Assembly (NCBI GenBank): GCA_964384025.1
Contig: CAYLJJ010000084.1
Location: 1-32,026 of the forward strand
DNA length: 32,026 bases
Reading direction: 5' to 3'
Source: CAYLJJ01 sp964384025
GTDB lineage: Bacteria > Myxococcota_A > Bradymonadia > UBA7976 > UBA1532
The position numbers and the translations under genes are program-made. Under the pieces are notes generated by a model, which was given only the letters and a program-made list of their open reading frames with translations, did not search any database and had not been told where the DNA came from. Shown here one piece after another: positions 7,701-14,655 of the stretch (positions are counted from its first letter, which is position 1; every line of letters starts with the position of its first letter).

Positions 7701-10175
7701 ACCGCTCTGGCTCATAGCATGGGTGGGACGATGGCCCTGGGTCGCGCCAGCTTGAAGGTCAGCCAAGCACTTCAACTTGAGCTAAGTTTGCCCCCTCAAA
7801 TGTTGGTGGGTGATGAGCTGGAGTTGCCCATTTCTCTCTATAACCATGGAGAAGAGGCGCTCAAGCTTCAGGTCGCCTTAGAGCCCGCCCCCTGGTTTGA
7901 AGCCACACAGCTCAGCCAAGCAATCGAGGTTCCCGCGAAAAGCAGCGCGGGGCTTCTGTTCCCTATCAAGCTTCTCAAGGTTGGACAACACAGCCTCTCA
8001 GCGCGGGCCTGGGGACCTGGAGTTTTCGACGCGGTGGAGGCTCCCTTGAGGGTCTCTTCTCTGAGTGCTTGGCCAGCGGATTGGAGCTGGACCTTCTTCC
8101 TCAAGCCAGATCAACAGGGCTCCTTTGAGATCCCTGCGACGCCCGTCCCTGGCAGCCTAAAGTTGGAGCTGCGAACCTACGAAGGCCTGAATTCCCTGAG
8201 CTTTCAAAGCGCCATGCGCCTCTTGAAGATTCCAGCAGGCTGCGCTGAACAGACCATCTCTTCCACCCTCCCCAACTTGACCGTTCTAAAGATGAGCGCT
8301 GAAAGTGCGCAGCGAGAGGAAGCGCGTCGCAATCTCCTCGAGGGTTACCAGCGCCTCCTCAGGTTTAGGCACCCCAAGGGAGGCTTCTCTCTCTTTCCTG
8401 GAGCAGAGCCTTCACCATGGCTCTCAGCCTATGCGCTGGAGCTGCTCATCCCTCTAAAAGAGCAGCTCTCTATAGGAGAGGAGCTGATCTTTGAGGCTAA
8501 GCGGGCGCTCAGCCAAGGGCTCTTTAAGATCCCAGCACATCAACGGGGGATGGCTCTTCGCAGCACCGCGCGGGCTCTTAAACAGCAACCTGAGTTCTCG
8601 CTGCGCGCTGCCCTCTTCACCGCCCTCTCCCTAGAGATCTCTAAAGTTCAGGATCGCAAAGAACCCTACGAAACCGCGCTTCTCTTGGGAACTCTTCAGG
8701 ATCTAGAGATCGATACTGAGCTTCAGAGCCAGCTTTTAGAGCGACTCAAGGCTCAAGCCCAGAGAGACTCCAGGGGCTGTCATTGGGCGAGCTCTTGGAC
8801 CACCGCCGGCTCTTTAGGGCGAGGTGCCCAGATCGAGACCACCGCGCTGGTCGCGATAGCACTACGACGGGCAGGTGCGCATCAGCTCGCCGATGAGGCC
8901 AGCCTCTGGTTGATCAATCAGCGAGGCTGGGATGGGCTCTGGATCTCCAGTCAAGACAGCCTCCGTGCATTAGAGGCGCTGCGCCAAGATCCTCGCCTTC
9001 AAAGAGAGGTCCCGCCTCTGAAATTGGCGTTGAACGGACAGGCTCTCCCGAGGGGGGAAGCTCTGCTCAGCGGGGGCTCTCATCTGAAGGGCCTAGCCGC
9101 TCAACTTCGGGTTGAAGGTTCACAGAAGCTTCAGGCCTTGAAAGGTGAGGGCGTCTGTAGCCTTCATATGCGCTTTCAGAGTCTGGAGAGGCCGCTCTCC
9201 CAGCTCTTGACCCCCTTGCGACTCTCAGCGAGCTACCACCCTCAACGCCTACGCCAGGGAGAGCAAACCCTGCTGCGCCTGCGCCTTGAGGGCCAAACAC
9301 AGAACGGAATGCTCCTCCTACATATCCCTCTGCCTCCAGGCTTTGGGTTGGATAGAGAAGCGGTTGAGGCCCTGGTCAACACCAAGAAAATCCAGCGCTT
9401 TGAGTTAAGCAGAGGGCAACTCCAGCTCTATCTAATGAAGTTGCCTCCTCAGGGATTGGAGCTTGAGATTCCACTCTGGGCTCAAACCCAACTGAAGATC
9501 AGGACCCAACCACCACAGCTCAGCTACTACTACCAACCTCAACAGCTCAGCGTGGCCCAACCCAGCACTTTAGAGGTCTTACCACCTCTCCCCAAAAGCG
9601 TAAAAGCACCCAAATTCAAAACCCTGGATCGTCTCTTTAGGCTCTCCAGCCTCCTGCCCACAGCACCTTGGCCCCAAGCCCAGAGGGAGCATTTGAGTCC
9701 AGCCCAGCGATCCCCTCAACCCTGGTATCTAAAACCCACCCACAGCAGATATGCGGCCAAACTCAAGTTTATCGGTGATGGACTTTGGGATAAGTCGAGC
9801 GCACTGAGAGAGATCTTGGGAGCTTATGAGCCTCAAGCGAAACGACCCAAAAAGCATCCCAGGCTCACCATCCCACGCCCTGTAGTTCGTGGGAGCCTCT
9901 CCACCGCCAAAGCACGAGCCTCGCTGCTGAAAGCTCTGCCTGAACTCAGCGCCTGTACAGGAGAGATCTTCAGCGAGATGGATCTCGCCCTTGCCCAAGC
10001 AGGCGCTTATGAGCCCCTGCTCGTCCAGCTCACGATCGATGAGCCTGGGGCGGTCACAGAGGTTCAGATTCAGGGCAAAGAGCCTGCTTGTTTAGAGCAG
10101 ATTTTTAGGAAGATTCGCTTCCCCGCCCACCAAGGACCACTCTCTATAGAGCTGCTTCTGCTCTATCAGTGGTGA
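4725..10175 (+). CDS. Giant alpha-2-macroglobulin-like thioester protein with embedded six-TM module and AgmX-like C-terminus
   Basis: Secreted or envelope protein of 1816 residues. Signal peptide 1-22 (cleavage likely after LSLA; no valid lipobox). MG2-like beta domain about 33-130 with the typical phrase TSDRRLYHPGQELKIRV, then further macroglobulin-like beta domains to about 540. A hydrophobic block follows: TM about 584-602 and 612-630, a 175-residue loop, then TM about 807-827, 834-851, 871-890 and a weaker one about 900-914. The A2M core resumes (DTLLYEPQLITD, about 960; DQLTTWQG, about 985), with the internal thioester motif GCAEQ at 1172-1176 in a helical repeat region to about 1430, and beta-rich sequence after that. 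The last 80 residues (C1744, C1789, final FPAHQGPLSIEL) resemble the AgmX/PglI C-terminal domain. Bacterial A2Ms are thought to trap proteases; the usual partner PBP1C is not adjacent. The gene starts 28 nt after the kinase without a visible Shine-Dalgarno. Family call is firm; role is inferred. Confidence 0.85.
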   Translation: MIYRIYLFSFLLIGLCPFLSLAQKPSSQLSAFPDLLLTSDRRLYHPGQELKIRVLAFRQGERRPLAKEQISIQIHGGGYVLMRQDLQTDSFGVVSLSFPISEEATEGIWQISAQARGQSVRRKIELKSYRKPRFRMKLKLPKEISTKEPFQVSFEAHYLQGSPVAGGALILTATSIQGREAQEFLELQQILDGNGQAQLSIPLKGARYHESLKLSLKLADPSGHIEQQSFQIPFEGASLLLNIAWLHPPLRGVENRLMLSAQRRDGAPIDLPLTLLGPEGRSWLLHTGADGVALLDLPLNGAGRVRLEATEQSKELKIELSRTPKPERLEELQKLKKSPVLFLRTQGVVLISKRAALRAGEALPLELRSPDWEGRRVALALSLGGVILEQRWLELTGRVSSLSLPIPADLKGLASVALLAEGEVQELPFLILDKQEDLQVKLSLKAKGLSRPGGEAEVLLSLRDARGQPVQAALELGILDEGIYALGGEGLSGREPLFSLLPSAALSATALPKHFEGAWSVLLKEQSFQESLLPWLMAQPPRKGWIQKLPEQKPAIKPPTPDWLLKLAEFLKPLPSLMGPRLPFRLLSWSLAILMMLSLLIYRRRLQGRTQRISISVSLLLLLLLPLLSWGPGPSEKQQALTEQLENGKAVPFSILGGEVRSPVLPEVRGFPKLPEHRHFRGFNFNPHQRFAPDTGTLLHVFRDRVEVNGTQVLSLDNFRVSQADLQGDQDSFQIQPLFKHLNQQARQLKEHAQLLSERFRGVLSLIAAPETPYLLITKLLYTAGQAEFQTFQVVQPSDLKVISPDWPFSWPLFILLMLALLPMLLLERLGWPSYLLWLLLCAYAGFQALAHRSPALDLEGLSFPLEESSLKLCTGLLFLLIAALLWELLYKRRPPSVSYGGLSLSLLLLSLPQSRDLQDYLLTPERGISTPRFGSGSIEARAASTAVQKPQSYIRRSFPDTLLYEPQLITDAQGEARIPLTLGDQLTTWQGTALAHSMGGTMALGRASLKVSQALQLELSLPPQMLVGDELELPISLYNHGEEALKLQVALEPAPWFEATQLSQAIEVPAKSSAGLLFPIKLLKVGQHSLSARAWGPGVFDAVEAPLRVSSLSAWPADWSWTFFLKPDQQGSFEIPATPVPGSLKLELRTYEGLNSLSFQSAMRLLKIPAGCAEQTISSTLPNLTVLKMSAESAQREEARRNLLEGYQRLLRFRHPKGGFSLFPGAEPSPWLSAYALELLIPLKEQLSIGEELIFEAKRALSQGLFKIPAHQRGMALRSTARALKQQPEFSLRAALFTALSLEISKVQDRKEPYETALLLGTLQDLEIDTELQSQLLERLKAQAQRDSRGCHWASSWTTAGSLGRGAQIETTALVAIALRRAGAHQLADEASLWLINQRGWDGLWISSQDSLRALEALRQDPRLQREVPPLKLALNGQALPRGEALLSGGSHLKGLAAQLRVEGSQKLQALKGEGVCSLHMRFQSLERPLSQLLTPLRLSASYHPQRLRQGEQTLLRLRLEGQTQNGMLLLHIPLPPGFGLDREAVEALVNTKKIQRFELSRGQLQLYLMKLPPQGLELEIPLWAQTQLKIRTQPPQLSYYYQPQQLSVAQPSTLEVLPPLPKSVKAPKFKTLDRLFRLSSLLPTAPWPQAQREHLSPAQRSPQPWYLKPTHSRYAAKLKFIGDGLWDKSSALREILGAYEPQAKRPKKHPRLTIPRPVVRGSLSTAKARASLLKALPELSACTGEIFSEMDLALAQAGAYEPLLVQLTIDEPGAVTEVQIQGKEPACLEQIFRKIRFPAHQGPLSIELLLLYQW

Positions 10176-10190
10176 GAAGTCGCTCTAACT

Positions 10191-11129
10191 TTAGAGAGGA
10201 CTCAGCAGAGCCCGCCCCCCCATCAGCCATTCCATAAGCGCCTTCTGTCCATGTAGGCGGTTCTCCGCCTCAGAGAAGATTCGGGACTGAGGACCATCGA
10301 TCACCTCTGCGCTGACCTCCTCACCTCGATGAGCTGGAAGGCAGTGCAGGAAGATCGCCTCAGGCGCTGCTCGCTGCATAAGGGTCTGATTGACGATAAA
10401 GGGAGCGAAGAGAAAAGCTCGTGCATGAAACTCCTCCTCTTGCCCCATACTGGCCCAAACATCTGTAGTCAGCACATCAGCCCCAGCCGCTGCCTCCAGA
10501 GGATCATGGCTCAGTTGGATCTCAGCGCCCTCCTCTCTAAGGCGCTTCAGGAGCTTCTCATTGGGCTGATACTCTCGAGGACAGGCGATGCGCAGTTCAA
10601 AGCCCAGGCGTTGAGCGGCCACCATCCAGGAGTGAGCCATATTGTTCCCATCCCCGATCCAAGCGACCTTACGCTCAGCGAGGTGCTCAAGGCCAAACTC
10701 CTCAGAGATGGTCAAGAGATCGGCGAGGAGCTGACAGGGGTGATTAAAGTCGGTGAGGCCATTGATCACCGGGATGCTGCTGTGGCGGGCCAGGGCCTCC
10801 AACTTCTCATGCTCGAAGGTGCGGATCATGATCCCATCCACATAGCGGCTTAGGACCTGCGCTGTATCTGAGATCGGCTCTCCGCGACCCAGCTGAGAAT
10901 CTCGGCTGCTGATCATCAGGGCGTGACCGCCCAACTGATACATACCCACCTCAAAGCTCACCCGTGTGCGAGTGCTGGCCTTCTCAAAGATCATCGCCAG
11001 GGTCTTCCCTGCCAAGGGGCTGATGTGCTCCCCATCGGCTTGGATCGCTTTTAACTCTGCTGCCCTTTGAAGCAGCGCCCTCAGCTCCGCTGTGCTGAGA
11101 TCGCTTAAAGCAAGAAAATCTCTCTTCAT
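10191..11129 (-). CDS. argF: Ornithine carbamoyltransferase
   Basis: Converts ornithine and carbamoyl phosphate to citrulline in arginine biosynthesis. From M1 of the longest frame (11135) the motifs are STRTR (54-58, carbamoyl-phosphate loop), HPCQ (132-135), DVWASMGQE (225-233, ornithine side) and HCLPAHRG (264-271). Length (312-314) matches the anabolic OTCase family. Start choice: an ATG at 11135 overlaps the argD stop as ATGA, but the strong AGGAGG directly abuts it, leaving no spacer. The in-frame ATG at 11129 sits 6 nt from AGGAGG and is the better start. Either way translation is coupled to argD. It converges on the macroglobulin gene, with 15 nt between the stops. Confidence 0.95.
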   Translation of the reverse strand: MKRDFLALSDLSTAELRALLQRAAELKAIQADGEHISPLAGKTLAMIFEKASTRTRVSFEVGMYQLGGHALMISSRDSQLGRGEPISDTAQVLSRYVDGIMIRTFEHEKLEALARHSSIPVINGLTDFNHPCQLLADLLTISEEFGLEHLAERKVAWIGDGNNMAHSWMVAAQRLGFELRIACPREYQPNEKLLKRLREEGAEIQLSHDPLEAAAGADVLTTDVWASMGQEEEFHARAFLFAPFIVNQTLMQRAAPEAIFLHCLPAHRGEEVSAEVIDGPQSRIFSEAENRLHGQKALMEWLMGGRALLSPL

Positions 11130-11131
11130 CT

Positions 11132-12337
11132 TCATCCTCCTATCACCGCTTTGATCGCTTCGCCTAAGCGCAGGAGAGCCTCATCGATATGAGCCTCTCC
11201 GATGATGAGAGGGGGGGAGAGGCGAAGAACATCAGCCCCTGCTTGAGTCAACAGGAGCCCTCGCTTAAGGGCCTCAGTGCGTACAGCTGGTCGGTCCAAG
11301 CTCTCCTCAACGACGAGACCCTGAAGCAGCCCCCGTCCACGACAGCCCAAGACCTGTGGGATCTCTTCGACCATCTTCTCCAGGCCCCTCTTTAGGTAAA
11401 CACCCAGACCTTGGACTTGGGAGAGCAACTCCTCCTCCTCGATCACTCGCAGGACCGTAAGCCCTGCTCGACAGGCCAGGGGGTTGCCTCCGAAGGTGCT
11501 GGCATGAGCTCCTGGAGCGAAGCCCGCCGAGACCTCCTCAGTACAGAGCATCACCCCGATGGGCACCCCACCTCCTAGACCCTTTGCCAGAGTCATGATG
11601 TCAGGCTCAATCCCCTCTTGCTGATAGCTGAACCAGCTTCCTGTACGCCCGATGCCAGTTTGAATCTCGTCTAAGATCAGAAGGAGCCCCTCTTGATCAC
11701 AGAGCGTGCGTACCGCCTTGAGGTAGCCTGGAGTGGGCTCGATGAGCCCCCCCTCTCCCTGTAAAGGCTCCAAGAAGACCGCGCAAGTTTGGGGGTTGAT
11801 GGCGGCTTTGATCGCCTCAATATCGTTGTAAGGCACATGATGAAAGCCGGGTACCAGTGGACCGAAGCCTTCATGATACTTGGGCTGCCCTGTAGCGCTG
11901 ATCGCCGCCCAGGTGCGGCCATGAAAGCTCTTATCAGCGCAGATAAACTCAAAGCGATCCTCACCTCGCACCAGACGCATATAACGCCGTGCCAGCTTAA
12001 GAGCCGCCTCATTGGCCTCAGCCCCGCTGTTGCCAAAGTAGACTCGGTCGGCGAAAGAGAGCCTAACGAGCGCCTCAGCTAAATCCAACTCAGGAGCAGA
12101 GAGATAGAGATTGCTCACATGCAACAGCTCGCGAACCTGCTGGCTCAGCGCAACGCTCAGCTTGGGGTGAGCATGTCCCAGCGAACAGACCGCAATCCCT
12201 GCGGCGAAATCCAGATAGCGTCGTCCCTCTTGATCGAGGAGATAAGCTCCTTCTCCCCGCTCGAAGATCAGGGGAGCGGGGCGGTAGTTGGGGGTCAACA
12301 GGCTGTGGGCTCGGGCGAGTAGATCTCTCTCAGGCAT
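11132..12337 (-). CDS. argD: Acetylornithine aminotransferase (class III PLP enzyme)
   Basis: Transaminates N-acetylglutamate semialdehyde to N-acetylornithine, the step that leads to ornithine for ArgF. From the chosen start (401 residues): GNSGAEANE (102-110, PLP phosphate), DEIQTGIGRTG (223-233, D223 contacts the PLP ring nitrogen), Schiff-base lysine K252 in LAKGLGGGVPIG, and STFGGNPLACRAG (280-292). The open frame extends 105 nt further upstream, but the ATG at 12337 has AAGGAG 7 nt before it and gives the family's normal N-terminus. It begins 2 nt after the stop of the preceding small gene. Succinylornithine or ornithine transaminase are close relatives; the argF neighbour supports ArgD. 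Confidence 0.94.
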   Translation of the reverse strand: MPERDLLARAHSLLTPNYRPAPLIFERGEGAYLLDQEGRRYLDFAAGIAVCSLGHAHPKLSVALSQQVRELLHVSNLYLSAPELDLAEALVRLSFADRVYFGNSGAEANEAALKLARRYMRLVRGEDRFEFICADKSFHGRTWAAISATGQPKYHEGFGPLVPGFHHVPYNDIEAIKAAINPQTCAVFLEPLQGEGGLIEPTPGYLKAVRTLCDQEGLLLILDEIQTGIGRTGSWFSYQQEGIEPDIMTLAKGLGGGVPIGVMLCTEEVSAGFAPGAHASTFGGNPLACRAGLTVLRVIEEEELLSQVQGLGVYLKRGLEKMVEEIPQVLGCRGRGLLQGLVVEESLDRPAVRTEALKRGLLLTQAGADVLRLSPPLIIGEAHIDEALLRLGEAIKAVIGG

Positions 12338-12339
12338 CC

Positions 12340-12843
12340 TCACTCCTTGATCTTTTGTAGGCGGGCGCGAAAGCGCTCGGGTGATTCCAGTTGAGGTCTG
12401 ATCTCCTCCAGCGTCAAGCCCTCTGGCCAAAGAGAGACCCACATCTTATGGCCCCACATCTCCTGTGACTGCATCTGTCCGCCCAACAGCTTTCTGAGGC
12501 GCCGCGCAGGGATCACTCCTAGAGCCTCAACCTCCATCTCGGCTGGATGTACTAAGCTGACATACTCCGTGTCGGGCAGGATGCTGGGGCTGAGAGACCA
12601 AGTACAGAGACTATGCCGTACCGCCGAAGAGTCCTCAAAAACCAGGATCTGAGCCAGAGACATCTTCTCTTTAAGGATCTTGGAGAAGAGGGGGATAAGG
12701 TAGCGGTTCCAGCGATCAGCGCGGATCTCTAAGGGGGTTTGAGGCTTAACACGACCCCTCAACATGGGCCAGAGGCGCCAGATGATCAGCAAAAGGGCCA
12801 TAAAGGAGAGGAGGATCACAGGGAGGAAGCTCATCATAACCAT
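12340..12843 (-). CDS. Small single-pass membrane protein of unknown function
   Basis: 167 residues. An N-terminal hydrophobic helix (about 5-27) ends in RLWPMLRGR, giving an N-out/C-in anchor by the positive-inside rule, followed by a 135-residue soluble domain with many Met, Trp and Leu residues. I recognise no family. It lies between a radical SAM gene (58 nt upstream) and argD (2 nt downstream) on the same strand, so it is very likely expressed with them. No strong Shine-Dalgarno precedes the ATG at 12843; the ATG at codon 4 is an alternative. Confidence 0.7.
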   Translation of the reverse strand: MVMMSFLPVILLSFMALLLIIWRLWPMLRGRVKPQTPLEIRADRWNRYLIPLFSKILKEKMSLAQILVFEDSSAVRHSLCTWSLSPSILPDTEYVSLVHPAEMEVEALGVIPARRLRKLLGGQMQSQEMWGHKMWVSLWPEGLTLEEIRPQLESPERFRARLQKIKE

Positions 12844-12901
12844 TCTGATACAGGGAAATGAGAGGGCTTTCTAGAGGGAACAGCATCAGAAAGAGCTGCG
12901 C

Positions 12902-14404
12902 TCAAGGCCAACGTCGTCCAGGGAGTCGAGCGAGGGCCAGATGTGCAGCTCGTAGCCAACGGGGAGTTCTACGAATGACCGGCTTGATGCCTGGGGCCTC
13001 TCTGAGATGCGTCAGGAAGCGTCGTGCCTCCCGACGGGGCTGGCTGCCATCTTGGCAATTGAAGGGACGATAAAGTTGGATGGGATCCTCTCCATAATCG
13101 GAGATCTTCAAACCAAACTCCTCAGCCCGCATCCCCAACTCCGACTCCCGAGGCAGGTTAAAAATGGAGAGGTTGAGAAAATCGACAGCACCTTCCAGCT
13201 CCTGGAGGAAGCGAAGGCTGGCTTCTCGATCTGTTTCACGCTCTCCAGGCAAACCAAAGAGCATATAGAGATAGCTGCGGATCCCCCAGGCAGCAGCCTC
13301 CTGGATGACCCCGGCGGCCTCTTGAGGATCAAGGCCCTTATCAAAGCGATTCAGGAGCGTTTCACTGCCTCCCTCAGCGCCCAATTGAAGCATCAGACAG
13401 CCGCTCTCTGCCGCCTCTCTGAGCAGACCATCTTTCCTCAAGGACCGCGTAGGTCGCGCAAAGCCATAGCAGCTCAGGCCCAGCTGTTTGGCCAGGGGGA
13501 GGAAGCGACGTAGGGCAGCAGGGGGGATCGCTGAGTCCAGAAGATGCACCAGCGGGCGCCTCTTCAGCAGCTCTGGTGGGCTGGCCTCAAGGAGATCTCG
13601 TAGGGCCTTCTCAGGCAAGCGGTGGTGGACCATTCCTCGATCTGGACAGAAGAGGCAGCGATCCCAATAACAGCCTGTGGAGAGCGGGAGAGGAAGAATG
13701 GGGCGACAGGAGAGATAAGCGTTGAGCCCCCCTGGATTAAGGAGTTGAGGCCAAGCCAGACGATCCAGGAGTCGCCCTTTGAGATCTCCCAGCAGCTGAA
13801 GACCATCTCCTGTGCGCAGCTCTAAGAAGGCGGCCTGTAGAGCGCCAAAGCCTCTCCCTGTTCGTCTTAGGCTGTTGGGCAGAGAACCTCCCACGATGGC
13901 TTGGATCCCCTGCTCTTGAAGAAAGCGCTGGAGGTCGAGACTGGCAGCCAGTTGAGAGAGATAGGCAAGGGAGATGATCACCTTGCGGGGGCGATGCTGC
14001 TCTAGGAGAGGGAGCAGCAGCCGTCTCCAAAAGCCTTTGAAAGGGCTGGAGTGCTTCAGCAGCTCTTGAAGCTTGAGGGGATCGTGGCTGTTCTCAGGGG
14101 GCAGGAGATCCATCAGACTGAGATGCCAGCCTGGATGCAGTTTGGCGAAGCCTTTGTGCTGTTTGTGTAGGACTCCGGTGGTGCTGCGGTGCGCGTGGAG
14201 GTCGTAGCCATCCGACTCCCGAAGCAGGCTGAGGGCACGGTTAATCGGTGCCGAATCTCCCAAAGCTTCAGCGAGGAAAGGAAGGGATAGATCATAGAGC
14301 CCTACCTCAGCTCCCCAGCCTGCCAAGCCAGCGGCGAGGACAAAGGCTCCTGAGGGAGGCTCAGCGGGAGTACAGATGGGAGGGGCGAGGATCAGCAGGT
14401 CCAT
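12902..14404 (-). CDS. Radical SAM protein with B12-binding-like N-terminal region
   Basis: About 500 residues. The N-terminus (LLILAPPICTPAEPPSG, then a Rossmann-like stretch ending SLAYLSQLAASLDL...IVGGSLPNSL) has the layout of B12-binding-domain radical SAM enzymes, although the cobalamin-binding DxHxxG is not seen. The cluster motif is GCYWDRCLFC, a C-x4-C-x2-C spacing (C245, C250, C253 from this start) rather than the usual C-x3-C-x2-C; this CYW variant is found in some B12-type radical SAM families. The TIM-barrel region follows, with LQLGAEGGSETLLNRFDKG (equivalent of the ExGs step) and YLYMLFGLPGERETD. Substrate is unknown. The first gene of a cluster leading into argD-argF, though a shared pathway is not implied. 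Start: ATG at 14404; a TTG at 14425 would add 7 residues. Confidence 0.85.
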   Translation of the reverse strand: MDLLILAPPICTPAEPPSGAFVLAAGLAGWGAEVGLYDLSLPFLAEALGDSAPINRALSLLRESDGYDLHAHRSTTGVLHKQHKGFAKLHPGWHLSLMDLLPPENSHDPLKLQELLKHSSPFKGFWRRLLLPLLEQHRPRKVIISLAYLSQLAASLDLQRFLQEQGIQAIVGGSLPNSLRRTGRGFGALQAAFLELRTGDGLQLLGDLKGRLLDRLAWPQLLNPGGLNAYLSCRPILPLPLSTGCYWDRCLFCPDRGMVHHRLPEKALRDLLEASPPELLKRRPLVHLLDSAIPPAALRRFLPLAKQLGLSCYGFARPTRSLRKDGLLREAAESGCLMLQLGAEGGSETLLNRFDKGLDPQEAAGVIQEAAAWGIRSYLYMLFGLPGERETDREASLRFLQELEGAVDFLNLSIFNLPRESELGMRAEEFGLKISDYGEDPIQLYRPFNCQDGSQPRREARRFLTHLREAPGIKPVIRRTPRWLRAAHLALARLPGRRWP

Positions 14405-14655
14405 ATTTTTTGAGGCTCCACTCAACTTGAGATCTCGGAAAATTTAAGCCCATCGGCCTGCTCTGCTCACTCTGATCCCGACAATCCTAACAACACTCAC
14501 GACATTTTTGAGCGATCAAGAGCGGCAAATATTTCTGTGGGTTGAACAACCTGAATAGATAGATGTATCCACAGACAATTCCGGCGTTTATAATGCAAAA
14601 CATAAGAGATTCTTGACGGTTATACGCCGCGATAACAGAAACACTCCACAGTCGT
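14405..14655. promoter_or_regulatory. Intergenic region upstream of the radical SAM cluster
   Basis: 251 nt between the stop of the VWA-like gene and the start of the radical SAM gene, both on the minus strand. It is locally AT-rich (notably 14510-14640). A 12-bp palindrome GGTTGAACAACC lies at 14540-14551. No convincing -35/-10 pair was identified, but the minus-strand promoter of the radical SAM-argD-argF cluster should be here. Nothing gene-like is visible. Confidence 0.3.

Noticed and set aside
10183..10196. CTCTAA-ct-TTAGAG between the macroglobulin and argF stops
   Set aside because: The loop is only 2 nt and there is no T-tract; too weak to call a terminator, though it lies at the convergent junction.
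10329..10853. 174-codon plus-strand frame opposite argF
   Set aside because: Antisense shadow of a well-conserved enzyme.
12338..12442. N-terminal extension of ArgD
   Set aside because: It overlaps the preceding gene, and the ATG at 12337 has a good ribosome site and the family's usual N-terminus.
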